Shown here in pieces: positions 20,809 to 32,340 of a stretch of DNA of 64,000 bases. Each line of letters begins with the position of its first letter. Within the stretch, counting starts at the first letter, position 1. The DNA comes from Lucinisca nassula (taxonomy: Eukaryota; Mollusca; Bivalvia; Lucinida; Lucinidae), in NCBI GenBank assembly GCA_963580285.1, contig OY757017.1:115035527-115099526 (forward strand). The letters run 5' to 3'. The notes under the pieces are model-generated. The model was not told where the DNA came from and did no database searches. It saw nothing but the letters and a program-made list of their open reading frames with translations. The position numbers were made by a program, and so were the translations under genes.

Positions 20809-22312
20809 ATAAGAGGCCCATGGGCCACTATGCTCACCAGAGCTCAGGTGGGCACTGCCCAATGGCAGCCATGTATTCTAACATGACATAATTTAAATCT
20901 ACCAAATGAACCCCCATGTCCAAATGAGCACCCATGTGGACTCAGTATCTGAAACATTAGGCCTTTTATGAAGTAGAGGGGGTGGGGCATGGACCAAATG
21001 GAGTCCTGGTTGGTATCACTAAATGCGTCTTATCATAAGCTTTTAATGAAGTAAAGCGATGGGGCATGGCCTGGGCATGTCCCGGGAGCTCCCAAACTGG
21101 TGTCACTGAATGCGTCTTATCATAAGGAAGATGAATATATACGGTTTAGTGTGGGGCTAAGAACAGTTTCTGGGATATAAGGCCTTTTGTGAAGTGGAGG
21201 GGTGGGACAAAGCCCCGGGAGACTCCCAGGTTGGTGTCCTTGAATGTGTCTTATCATAAGGAACAAGAATATATATGGTTTAGGGGTAGCCATCTGTAGG
21301 GTTTCCGAGATATTGTGAGATTATGAACTGGAAGGGGTGGGACATGGCCCCAGCACACCCCTATGGGACCCCTTGGTTGGTGTCACTGAATGCGTCTTAT
21401 CATAATGAACAAGAATATATATGGTTTAGGGGTGAGGATCTGAACAGTTTCTGAGATATTTGGCCTTTTGTGAAGTGAAGGGGTGGGGCAAGGCCCCGGC
21501 GCATCCCTGGGTTCCCCCATGTTGGTGTCAATGAATGTATCTTATCATAAGGATCAAGAATATATATGGGTTAGGGGCGGGGATCTGTAAGGTTTCCGAG
21601 ATATTGGGCCTTTTATGAAATGGAGGGGGTGGGACATGGCCCCGGCGCATCCCGTGGACTCCCAGGTTGATGTCACTGAATGGGTCTTATCATAAGGAAC
21701 AAGAATATATATGGTTTAGGGGTAGGGATCTGAATGGTTTCTGTGATATATGGTCTTTTATGAAGTGGAGGGGGTGGGGCATAGCCTCGGCGCATCCCTG
21801 AGGACCCCCAGGTTGAAGTCACTGAATGCGTCTTGTCAATAGGAACAAGAATATATATGGTTTAGGGGTCGGGATCTGAATGGTTTCTGTGATATATGGC
21901 CTTTTATGAAGTGGAGGGGGTGTGACATGGCCGCGGCACAACCTGGGGGACCCTCAGTTTGGCATAAAAGCATATGACTGAGAGAAGTTTACGCAAGAAA
22001 CATTTCTATAAAAAATTTGTCAAACTATCTGCAATGACTTGGCAGTAAATGCCATTTTTCAATTTTCCCCATTATAAGTCTATTGAAACTCTCTAAGTTG
22101 CCATAGCAACCAAACTAATGAGCCGATTTTCATAAAAAAACACAAACTTTCAATCCCCCAGCACAAGGATGCTACAGATAAAATTTGGGCCCAATCGGCC
22201 CAGTGGCTTCAGAGGAGATGTTTAAAAGTGTTGACGCCAGACATACGACGACGACGACGGAAAACTGCCTATCCTATTAGCTCCCCCGGAGGCTTCGGCT
22301 CTGGGGAGCTAA
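20809..22312 (+). mobile_element. H element 1a (pearl/Helentron-associated-like)
   Basis: The 5' end is AAGAGGCCCATGGGCC followed by GCTCACCAGAGCTCAGGTG. Next come about seven tandem ~146-bp units (20990-21960) with repeated GAATATATATGGTTTAGG, a unique part, a (GAC)n microsatellite (22246-22260) and a 3' hairpin ending GGGGAGCTAA. Order (conserved head, tandem core, microsatellite, hairpin plus CTAA) follows the bivalve pearl / HINE design. There is no coding capacity, so it would need a Helentron in trans. Confidence 0.7.
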
Positions 22313-22650
22313 AATGAGCAGTAGACCTATATTCATATGGCAGATAGGAGATTGCCTAAGGATCATTTCTATTAAAGTTTTGTCAAAATATCTGCAGAGG
22401 TTTGGCAGTAAATGCCATTTTTCAATTTTCCCCATTATAAGTCTATGGAAATTATAAGTTGCCATAGCAACCAAACTAATGAGCCGATTTTCATAAAAAC
22501 ATAAACTTTCAATCCCCAAGGCCAAGGATGCTACAGATAAAATTTGGGCCCAGTCGGCCCAGTGGCTTCAGAGAAGATGTCGTTTGAAAGTACGACGACG
22601 GATAACTGCCTATCCTATAAGCTACGGAGCCTTCGGCTCTGGTGAGCTAA
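22313..22650 (+). mobile_element. H element 1b, head-to-tail partial copy
   Basis: Directly follows the CTAA of element 1a and repeats its post-array part (ATTTTTCAATTTTCCCCATT, TTGCCATAGCAACCAAACTA). It ends with hairpin GGAGCCTTCGGCTCTGGTGA and CTAA at 22647-22650. Head-to-tail joining of such elements is known for Helentron-associated repeats. Confidence 0.65.
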
Positions 22651-22749
22651 AAACACAAAACCTGTAAAGGCATATATGGTGAATATTTCCATAAACTCTC
22701 AGCCTCATAGAGCATACGGTTTCTGAGGAAATGATTTTTGAAAGTTTTT

Positions 22750-25700
22750 TTAGCTCACCAGAGCCGAAGGCTCCGGGGGAGCTTATAGGATAGGCAGTTG
22801 TCCGTCGTCGTCCGTCGTCGTCGTCGTCGTCGTCTGGCGTCAACACTTTCAAACGACATCTCCTCTGAAGCCACTGGGTAAATTGGGCCCAAATTTTATC
22901 TGTAGCATCCTTGGGCTGGGGGATTGAAAGTTTGCGTTTTTTATGAAAATCGGCTCATCAGTTTGGTTGCTATGGTAACTTATAGTTGCCATAGACTTAT
23001 AATGGGGAAAATTGAAAAATGGTATTTACTGCCAAGCCTCTGCAGATATTTTGACAAAACTTTCATAGAATTGTTCCTTAGGCAATCTACTATCTGCCAT
23101 ATGCTTTAAGGCCTACTGCTCATTTTCGTTGGTTGCCATGGAAACCAAAATGCAAAAAAAAATAGAAAAAAAAAATACTTAAAAAATCATCTCCTCAGAA
23201 ACCGTAAGCTCTAGGAGGTGGAGACTTTATTTAAAAATTCACCATTTTGCCTTCACAGGTTTTGTGTTTTTTATGAAATTTGGCCTTTTAGTTTTGTTAC
23301 TATGGCAACTTAGAGTTTCCATTGACTTATAATGGGGAAAACTGAAATATGGCATTTTCTGCCAAGTCATTGTAGATATTTTGACAAAGCTTAAATAGAA
23401 ATGTTCCTTGAGTAAACTTCTCTTAGCCCTATGCATTTTTGTCAACCTGGGGGTCCCCTAGGTTGTGCCTGGGCCATACCCCGCCCCCTCCACTTCATTA
23501 AATGCCTTATATCTCAGAAACCTTACAGATCCCCACCCCTAAACCATATATATTCTTGTTCATTATGATAAGATGCATTAAGTGACACCAACCTGGAGGT
23601 CCCCCGGGATATGCCGGGGACATGCCCCGACCCCTCCACTTAATAAAAGGCCATTTATCTCAGAAACCATTGAGATCCCCACCCCTAAACCATATATATT
23701 CTTGTTCCTTATGATAAGACACATTAAGTGACACAAACCTGTGGGCGCCCCGGGATGTGCCGGGGACATGCCCCACCCTCTCCACTTCATTAAATGCCAT
23801 TTATCTCAGAAACCATTGAGATCCCCACCCATAAACCATATATATTCGCATTCCTTATGATAAGTTGCATTCAGTGACACCAACTTGGGGATCCCCCGGG
23901 ATGTGCCGGGACCATGCCCAACCCCCTCCACTTCATAAAAGGCCAAATATTCCAGAAACCTTACAGATCCCACCCCTAAACCATATATATTCTTGTTCCT
24001 TATGATAAGACAGATTCAATGACACCAACCTAGGGATCACCCAGGGCACACCCGGGCCATGCTGAACCCCTTGACTTCACAAAAGACCATTATCTGAGAA
24101 ACTGTTCATTGCCCCAACCCTAAACCATATATATTATTGTTCCTTGTGATTAGACGCAATCAGTGACACCAGCATGGCGGTCCCCCCGGGGTGCCACGGG
24201 CCATGCCCCACCCCTTTACTTCATTAAAATCCATATATCTCAGAAACTGTTCAGATCCCCACCCCTTAACCATATATATTCTTGTTCCTTATGATAAGAC
24301 TCCACTTCATAATAGGCCATATATCTCAGAAACCATTCAATTCCCCATCCTATAATCACATATATTCTTGTTCATTGTTAATAGACACATTTTCAGCCAT
24401 CCCCGTCTTGGGCGAAGGGGGGGGGGGGGGCGGGGGGGGGGGGGGGGTCAGCAGGGGCCATTTCTCTCATCCTGCCACTTCATTAAAGGGCCTCATATCT
24501 CAGAAACCATTCAGATTCCCACCATATATACTCTTGGTCCTTATGATAAGACATATTCACTGACAACAATCTTGGGCTTTTCTGGGATCTGCCATGCCCG
24601 AATCCCTCCATTGCTTAAAAGGCCTTGCATCTCAGGAACCATACATATCCCCACTGCTAAACCATATATGTCTCTGTTTCTTTTGATAAGACGCATTTAT
24701 TGACACCAACCAGGGCTCCATTGGGTCCATGCCCCACCCTCTTTACTTTATTAAACAACTAATATTTCAGATACTGTCCATATGGGTGCTCATTTGGGTA
24801 TGGGATTCGTTTGGGAGACTTTATAATTGGTAGATTAAAATCATATCATGTTATAATACATGTCTGCCATTGGGCAGTGTCCACCTGAGCTCTAGTTTAT
24901 GAAATTTAGCTCTTTGGTTTGTTTGCTATGCCAAGTTAACAGTTTCCATTGACTTATAATGGGGAAAATTGAAAAATGACATTAATGTCTTTCAAGATAT
25001 TTTGCCACACTTTCAGAAATGTTCCTTTAATTATGTTCCTTTTGGCCTATTTGTTGCCACAGATGGGAAATTGTCAATTGTCATCTGTTGTCAGGCAACA
25101 ACACATTCAAGCGACATCAGAATCTGAAGCCACTAGGCTGATTGGATCCAAATTTTATCTGTAGCATCCTTGGGCACAGGGCTTCCATGGTAAATTAAAA
25201 TACAATGCTGCTAGTGGGCAGTGGCCCCTGAGCTCTGGTTTATGAAATTTGGCCTTTTAGTTTTGTTGCTATGGCAACTTAGAGTTTCCATTGACATATA
25301 ATGGGGATAACTGAAAAATGGTATTTACTGCCAAGTCATTGCAGATACTTTAACAAAACTTACATAAACATGTTCCTTGAGTAAACTTGTCTCAGCCATA
25401 TGCTTTTATGTCAACATGGGGGTCCCCTAGGTTGTGCCGGGGCCATGCCCGCCCCCCTCTACTTCATAAAATGCCTTATATCTCAGAAACCTTACAGATC
25501 CCAACCCCTAAACCATATATATTCTTGTTCCTTATGATAAGATGCATTAAGTGACACCAACCTGGGGGCCCCCCGGGATGTGCTGGGGACATGCCCTGCC
25601 CCCTCTATTTCATAAAATGCCATTTATCTCAGAAACCATTCAGATCCCCACCCCTAAACTATATATATTCTTGTTCCTTATGCTAAGATGCATTAAGTGA

Positions 25701-27214
25701 CACCAACCTTGGGGTCCCCCCGGGATGTGCCGGGGACATGCCCCACCCCCTCCACTTCATAAAATGCCCTTTATCTCAGAAACCATTGAGATCCCCACCC
25801 CTAAACCATATATATTCTTGTTCCTTATGATAAGACACATTCAGTGATACCAACATTGGGGTCTCTCTGGGGTGCGCTGGGGCCATGCCCCACCCTTCCA
25901 CTTCATAAATGCCATATATCTCAGAAACCATTCAGATCCCCACCCCTAAACTATATATATTCTTGTTTCTTATGATAAGACGCATTCAGTGACACCAATC
26001 TGAGGGTCCCCTAGGATGTGGCGGGGCTTATGCCCCACCCCCTCCACTTCGTAAAAGGCTGAATATCTCAGAAACCATTCAGATCCCCAACCCTAAACCA
26101 TTTAAATTCTTGTTTCTTTATGATAAGACGCATTCAGTGATACCAACCTTAGGGTCTCCCTGGCTGCACGGGGGCTATGCCCAACCCCTCAACTTCATAA
26201 AAGGCCCAATATCTCAGAAACCGTTCAGATTCCCACCCCTAAACCATATAAATTCTTGTTAAGATGCATTCAGTGATATCAACTTTGGGGTCCTCTGGGA
26301 TGTGCCCGGGCCATGCCCAACCCTCTCCACTTCGTAAAAGGTTCAATATCTCAGAAACCATTCAGAACACACACCCCTAAACCATATATATTCTTGTTCC
26401 TTATGATGAGACACATTCAGTGATACCAACCTAGGGGTCTCTTGTGGTGTGCTGGGGCTATGCCCCACCCTTCCACTTCATAAAATGCCATATATCTCAG
26501 AAACTGTTCAGATCCCCACCCCTAAAATATGTATATTTGTGTTCCCTATAATAAGACCCATTCACTCACATCAATGCGGGGTCTCTATGTGCTAGGGCAA
26601 CATGCTGATGCCATGGCCCACGCCTCTACTTCATAAAAGGCCATATATCTCAGACACCATTAAGATCCCCACCTCATAATCATATATATTCTTGTTTCTT
26701 ATGATTAGACACATTCAGTCACACAAACTTGGTGGTCCACAGGGGCCATTCCTCTCCTCATCATTTCATAAGAGAGCCTCATATCTTGGAAACTGTTCAT
26801 ATCCCCACCCCTAAACAATATATTTTCTTGGTCCTTATTATAAGACACATTCAGTGACAACAATCTTGGCTTTCCTGGGGTCTGCCAGGGCTATGCTCCA
26901 ACCCCTTCGCAGCTTAAAAGGCCTTATATCTCAGGAACAGTACACATCCCAACCCCTAAACCATATATATTCATGTGCCTTATGATAAGATGGATTCAGT
27001 GATACCATTCAGGGCTCTGTTGGGTTCATGTCTTCCTTCCTCCTCATAAAAGGCCTAATATTTCAGATACAGAGTCCACATGGGTGCTCATTTTGAAATT
27101 GGGGTTTGTTTGGGAGACTAAAATCAATAAATTAAAACCTGAAACCATACATGGCTGCCAGTGGGCAGTGTCCGCCTGAGTTCTGGTGAGCATTGTGGCC
27201 CATGGGCCTCTTGT
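22750..27214 (-). mobile_element. H element 1c, large inverted partner with expanded arrays
   Basis: The complement of the CTAA hairpin end is at 22750 (TTAGCTCACCAGAGCCGAAG) and the complement of the ACAAGAGGCCCATGGGCC head is at 27195-27214. Inside are a (TCG)n microsatellite (22801-22836) and two reversed arrays of ~146-bp units at about 23440-24790 and 25390-27080. A second copy of the post-array part (24885-25390) lies between them. Units carry CCATATATATTCTTGTTCC and TTATGATAAGACGCATTCA. A G-run is at about 24417-24448. Confidence 0.65.
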
Positions 27215-27547
27215 TTTCTATTTTTTTTTTTCATTTTGGTTTCCCTGGCAACGAATAGAAATGAGCAGTAGGCCTAAAATCATACGACAGATAGTAGATT
27301 GCCTATGGAACACTTCTATGAAAGTTTAGTCAAAATATCTGCAAAGGCTTGGCAGTTAAGACCATTTTTCCATTTTCCCCATTATAAGTCTTTGGAAAAT
27401 CTAAGTTGCCATAGCAACCAAACTTAAGAGCCAAATTTCATAAAATACACAAACCTTGTAAAGGCAAATATGGTGAATATTTCCATAAACTCTCAGCCTC
27501 ATAGAGCATACGGTTTCTGAGGAGATGATTTTTAAAGTTTTTTTTTC

Positions 27548-27579
<32 letters not shown>

Positions 27580-28208
27580 CATTTTGGTTTCCATGGCATC
27601 CAGCCAAATTAAGCAATAGGCCTAAAATCATATTGCAGATGGAAGATTGCTAAAGGAACATTTCTATGAAAGTTGTGTCAAAATATCTGCAAAGGCTTGG
27701 CAGTTAATGCCATTTTTCTATTTTCCCCATTATAAGTCTATGGAAAATCTAAGCTGCCATAGCAACCAACCTCAAGAGCCGAATTTCACAAAAAAACAAC
27801 ACAACACCTGTAAAGGCAAATATGGTGAATATTTTCATAAAGTCTCTGCCTCCTAAAGCATATGGTTTCTGAGGAGATGATTTTTTAAGTGTTTTTTTTT
27901 TTTTTTTTTTTTTACATTTTGGTTTCAATGGCAACCAATAAAAATGAACAGTAGGCCTAAAATCATATGGCAGATAGAAGATTGCCTAAGGAACATTTCT
28001 ATTTAAGTTTTGTCAAAATATCTGCAGAGGCTTGGCAGTAAATGCCATTTTTCAATTTTCCCCATTATAGGTCTATGGAAACGCTAAGTTGCCATAGCAA
28101 CCAAACTAATGAGCCGATTTTCATAAAAATCACAAACGTTCAATCCCCTAGCCCAAGAATGCTACAGATAAAATTTGGGCCCAATCAGCCCAGTGGCTTC
28201 AGAGGAGA
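27215..28208. repeat. ~330-bp tandem repeat, three units
   Basis: Three successive units each contain TTTTGGTTTCC, TGGCAACCAATAGAAATGA, AGGCTTGGCAG and TTTTCCCCATTATAAGTCT. The first two run on to CATACGGTTTCTGAGGAGAT and a poly(T) run (27533-27579 and 27891-27914). They are the same sequence as the post-array parts of H elements 1a-1c. The third unit runs instead into the CCAATCAGCCCAGTGGCTTC end segment. Confidence 0.75.
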
Positions 28209-28355
28209 TATTATCTTGTGCGCACAAGTATAATATTATGTTGTGCGAACAAGATAATAAGTTGTGCGCACAAGATATTATGTTGTCCGCACAAGATCTT
28301 TGTTGTGCAAACATTAAGTTGTGCGAAAAAGATATTATCTTGTTTGCACAACATA
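28209..28355. repeat. Cluster of TTGTGCGCACAA palindromes
   Basis: About seven close copies of the 12-base palindrome TTGTGCGCACAA, spaced by short AT-rich linkers (ATATTATG and similar). The first is exact at about 28216-28227 and later ones carry one to three changes. Some half-sites appear in reverse as TTGTTTGCACAAC. No coding sense is apparent. Confidence 0.8.
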
Positions 28356-28360
28356 TTAAA

Positions 28361-29638
28361 TAAACTGCATGTCCCTTCTAGTGTTCCGTAACTTAGCCAC
28401 ATTCTTGCACTTAATAGTTTCAGCCCTGTTTGCACAAAAAAAAAAAACTTATGCGACCTCATATATTTCTATTCGCGATGATTTCAATTAAGTTTTTTAT
28501 GAACTTAATACTGTCAAATATTATTAACTTTTTTCTACCGACAGGTGTGCTTTTTATTCCACAAAGCTGACATTTCCCCCCCCCCCCCCCCCCATTTGTA
28601 TAAATGGCGGGAAATTAATTGCATAAAAATAGAACCATAACTCAAAACTGAAAATACTTTTTGCATGTAATCAAAGACAATTATTGTACTAGGAAGAAAT
28701 TCCTAGTTATTGCAATACAGTTTTGCTGATTAAACTGTGTGAACGGACTTCTGAAAGTTCTAGGATAGGCATATAGGTGGCGCTGGGAAAATTGGTGACC
28801 CAAATTACCATCGTTGTAGTGTATAAAATTTCAATTTTTCACCTGAGCATCTAAGCGTTAGTCCCCCACCCACTTAAAGTGAATGACAACTTTTTCTTTT
28901 TTTCTCAGGTCCATTTTACACTAATTCCATTGAGGAATAATAAAAGTCATATGCTTCTCTAATTAACTGTAATGGCTCATTAAAGTTGATGCTAGGGTGT
29001 CAGAGATTTTTACAGATTTTATCACCAGCAATGACCTCACAGAAATTGTTCAGTTCATATTCTGATAGCCAACAGGTTTTAGTATTTTAGCAGCAGAGGT
29101 TTTTAGTCACATAGAAATAAACGAGAATAGTTCTGTTCAGAAACACAGGGATGAAAGAGAAAAATCTCAAACCAGTTGAATAAGCGCGTAGGAAAATAGT
29201 CCCAGAGTATTGTTTTCTTTTCAGAATTAGTCTTTCTGTGCCAATTTATATTCAATCCGTATAAAGTCTCGAAAAATGAAATATTTTGAAAGACGTTCCA
29301 TGCCTGCAAAATAAATTTTCAAGAGTTCCTTTGGAATATTTTATGCAGCGAACGAACAGCGGAAGTGGAGTAACGCGGTCCAGTACCGGAAGTAGAAATG
29401 TAATGACATAGAAACTTGATTTTAAAAATCAACTTTCAATAAAAAAGACTCTTTTTTTTTTCAGATGAAAAATTGCATTATTTTTCTTCTTTCCGTTCCA
29501 AATATAGAGCGTTAGTGTTACACATAGAGTTTTGGAGCACAAATAAAAAAAAATGTTAACCATGATAATCTCTGTTTCCTCTGTATAAAGTGGGGTTTCC
29601 AGGATGATCCTTCAACATGGAAACGTTAATGAGATGAC
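28361..29638. other. Non-coding stretch
   Basis: No gene or repeat family is recognised in about 1.3 kb. It contains a poly(C) run (28577-28593). This is one of the few stretches here that may be single-copy sequence. Confidence 0.45.
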
Positions 29639-29959
29639 CATCATGACAACACGTCTGTATAAATTTGACCCCCCTGGAATCCCACTTTTATAAAGTAAAA
29701 CTGGGGTTTTCATTAATAAATCTTATTTTTCTTATTTCTGCTTTAGAATATAAATTTTGGGTAGTCGTTAGAAGCGCCTTGATGAGGCAGTTCCAACGTG
29801 TACACGTCAGTAATATTTTGAGCAGAAATAAGAAAAAACTATTCTGCTTTTGAATATAGATTGTGGGTACTCGTTAGAACCGCCTGGATTAGGCGGTTCT
29901 AACATGTAGCCAAAGTAATATTTTGAGCAGAAATAAGAAAAATATCACAAGTTTTCTTC
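29639..29959. mobile_element. M1-family MITE, truncated and rearranged
   Basis: Left end CATCATGACAACACGTCTGT, then the family's AATCCCACTTTTATAAAGT and two successive diverged copies of the central palindrome (near 29770-29810 and 29880-29905). The right end is missing where the P-family MITE begins at 29960. Confidence 0.7.
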
Positions 29960-30200
29960 TTAAGGGGAATGTGAACACCTTCAGGGGAGGCAACTCCTCC
30001 AAAAGTTTTTTGTCTCCCATGTCAATAGGGGTCAACTCTTAAAGGAAAGAATTTGCTCCTGAGGAGCAAATTCTTTCCTTTAAGATTAGACCCCTTTTTC
30101 AGCGGGACTGGATTTCTAGAAAACCGAATAGGAAGTCCCGAAAGTTGTCTCCCTTTGAAAAATGGCGGAGAAATCTGCCAGGTGTTCCCATTCCCCTTAA
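29960..30200. mobile_element. P-family MITE flanked by TTAA
   Basis: TTAA at 29960-29963 and 30197-30200. The ends are inverted (AAGGGGAATGTGAACACC left, complement AAGGGGAATGGGAACACC right). The centre is a near-perfect palindrome, CTTAAAGGAAAGAATTTGCT and its complement. TTAA duplication points to the piggyBac superfamily. Other copies: 42171, 42660, 56707. Confidence 0.88.
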
Positions 30201-30380
30201 AATATTCATTTTTGGTGGTAAAATTTACATTGTAATAACTGTTTTCGTAATGACTTAGACTATTTAAACTGGACGAGAAATCAAATTGCTGTAAGGACCA
30301 GAACAATCTAAATCTTCAGAATCCGAACTTGAGGCACTGTGAAAGCCGATACGTATGTCCCAGTTGTCTCTATAGGTATG

Positions 30381-30707
30381 CATCACGAAAACACACCTAT
30401 ATAATTTTGACCGCCTTGAACCCCACTTTTATATAGTAAAACTGGGGTTTGCGGGGGTAAACCTTATTTTTCTTATTTCTGCTCTAAAATATAGATTGTG
30501 GGTACTCGTTAGAACCGCATCATCTGCTCTAAAATATAGATTGTGGGTACTCGTTAGAACCGCCTCGATGAGGCGGTTCTAACGAGTACCCACAATCTAT
30601 ATTTTGAGCAGAAATAACAAAAATATCACAATTTTTCATCATAAAATTTTCATTTTTTCGGCGATAAAGGTGACAATGTATTTGTATGGCGTATAGTTTG
30701 CGTAATG
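30381..30707. mobile_element. M1-family MITE with internal duplication
   Basis: Left end CATCACGAAAACACACCTAT, right end GTTTGCGTAATG. Central palindrome GTTAGAACCGCCTCGATGAG with its complement lies at about 30555-30590. The left arm (TCTGCTCTAAAATATAGATT to GAACCGC) is present twice in tandem, a 53-base duplication. Confidence 0.85.
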
Positions 30708-31050
30708 TCTGGTGAATTTTCGCAACAGCACATGCTGGAATTAGTACACAGAATTTCTTGCCTAAAATCGGACCCTCCGCTGATAGATCTGAGCATCGAA
30801 CTCATGAAAACTGTCTTAAAAGTCTGTATCTCATCTAAAGACATACTGAAGCCTGTGTTTTAAGATCCTGAACTGACAGACTATTGAAGGATTTTTGAGA
30901 ATTCAACACTCATTAGTGAGTCTGATCATTTCTAATTTAATAGCTTATAGAGAAACTCAGAGGTTCAACGGGCTCCATGAGGTAAGGATTTATCTTGGAG
31001 AAAATATGGCCGCTGCCAGAAGGCTTTACCGACACCATTAAATGTGGATT
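30708..31050. other. Non-coding stretch
   Basis: No gene or recognised repeat. Confidence 0.4.
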
Positions 31051-31440
31051 TCGAATTGTAAAAAAGTCAGAAATTAAACATTTTAGTAACTTTTTCTTGC
31101 AAATTATGTAATTATGTTATATAGGTGGCCATTCACTTTAAGAAAGACCAGAGACCAGCTGAAACTAGAGCTGTCAGTGAAACTGACTAGGGCCCCGGCA
31201 GCGCTATCAGAGGAGTAGGAAAATTTGTGGACGGACAGACGGACAGACAGACGGACGGACAGAGTGATTACTATAGGACACCCACACTTTCAATGCGGGG
31301 CCCTAATAACCTTAGCAGACTTCGATTGGTAATAAAAGTCAGAAATTAAACATTTTAGTAACTTTTTCTTGCAAATTGTGTACTTATGTTATTTTGGTGG
31401 CCATTCACTTTAAGAAAGACCAGAGACCAGCTGAAATAAA
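31050..31440. repeat. ~115-bp direct repeat around a GGGCCC-ended insert
   Basis: Bases about 31050-31165 and 31320-31435 are direct copies (AAAAGTCAGAAATTAAACAT, GTAACTTTTTCTTGCAAATT, GGTGGCCATTCACTTTAAGA). Between them lies a segment with inverted ends CTAGGGCCCCG and CGGGGCCCTA (about 31188-31306) and a (GACG)n-like microsatellite (31209-31262), resembling a small array-type element. Confidence 0.75.
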
Positions 31441-31450
31441 GAGCAGCATG

Positions 31451-31664
31451 TTTAGCCCTTTTGTACCAAATGGAATCTACCTCCAGTCCATTTCACAATT
31501 TAGGGGTCTCAGGTTGTGTTTTCTTCAAAATTTATTTGGAAAATGGCTGAACTTTTTGCAACCAGTGTAGGCCCTTATCAGACGCCGCGTTCTGTGGTGT
31601 CTGATCTGGGCCTGCACTGTTTGCCAACTACCCGTTTTGGGGTTTCCGGTACAGAATGGGTTAA
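31451..31664. mobile_element. M3-family MITE copy
   Basis: Left end TTTAGCCCTTTTGTACC (decayed TTAA), right end GGTACAGAATGGGTTAA. It contains TCAGACGCCGCGTTCTG and TGATCTGGGCCTGCACTG. Confidence 0.8.
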
Positions 31665-31711
31665 CAGTTTCAATTTTTCTTACTTTGTGCTTTCTGCGCT
31701 GAATGCCATTT

Positions 31712-31801
31712 GGTAGGACCACCTTTGATTGTTCAAAGGTGGTCTCAGTCAATGACTTCTGAACAGTCGAAAAGGTGGTCTTAATATAGGAGTTTTACTG
31801 T
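31712..31801. mobile_element. M5 mariner-type MITE fragment
   Basis: GACCACCTTTGATTGTTCAA and GGTGGTCTTAATATAGGAGT, ending TTTTACTGTA. It matches the right half of the better copy at 58629-58814. Confidence 0.65.
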
Positions 31802-31861
31802 ACACGTCCGTGTGTTTATCGCGTATGCAATCGACTATGATTCATACCAGCCTGCAAAATA

Positions 31862-32161
31862 CGGCCCCGCCCATCGGGGCTTGAAGAAATAGACGGGCTG
31901 CATGAAGCTTCTACGCAGATCTGAAACCGACCCGCACACAAGTACTGGTAAACCGCTTAGAGGATCTAAGCCTGCCCAGGCAAAGCGGTTCGAGTAGGAC
32001 CGTCCATGCATATAAACCATATTAGTTTCATTGGGCGGCAGGGCTTGAGATGTCATTTCATCTCAATGTGGGGTAAAAGTCCCACAAAATTGGAAGCAAC
32101 GTCTCCAAAATGACCTTTACAGTGTTGACGGGGACGTTAAACCTTAAATCAAACAAAAGCT
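31862..32161 (+). mobile_element. SINE-A copy with target duplication
   Basis: Plus-oriented full-length copy. TGCAAAATA is repeated at 31853-31861 and 32162-32170. It lies 179 bases from the left LTR of the Ty3 element. Confidence 0.92.
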
Positions 32162-32340
32162 TGCAAAATAAGGTTTTCACTGTTCGAGCACGCGGCATCC
32201 GATCAGTGTCTATACTTGTTTAAGTGCAGAAATTCAAGGGTTTAACAAACCAGTCTCTATGTTCGGATTCTGGACCGTATTCGATGTTTTCTGGGCTTAG
32301 ATGAGGCTCCCCTCTTAGATGTCTGTCTGTGGAATTCTGT

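Noticed and set aside
20990..27080. CRISPR-like repeated array
   Set aside because: Units are ~146 bases, tandem and without unique spacers; the sequence context is eukaryotic.
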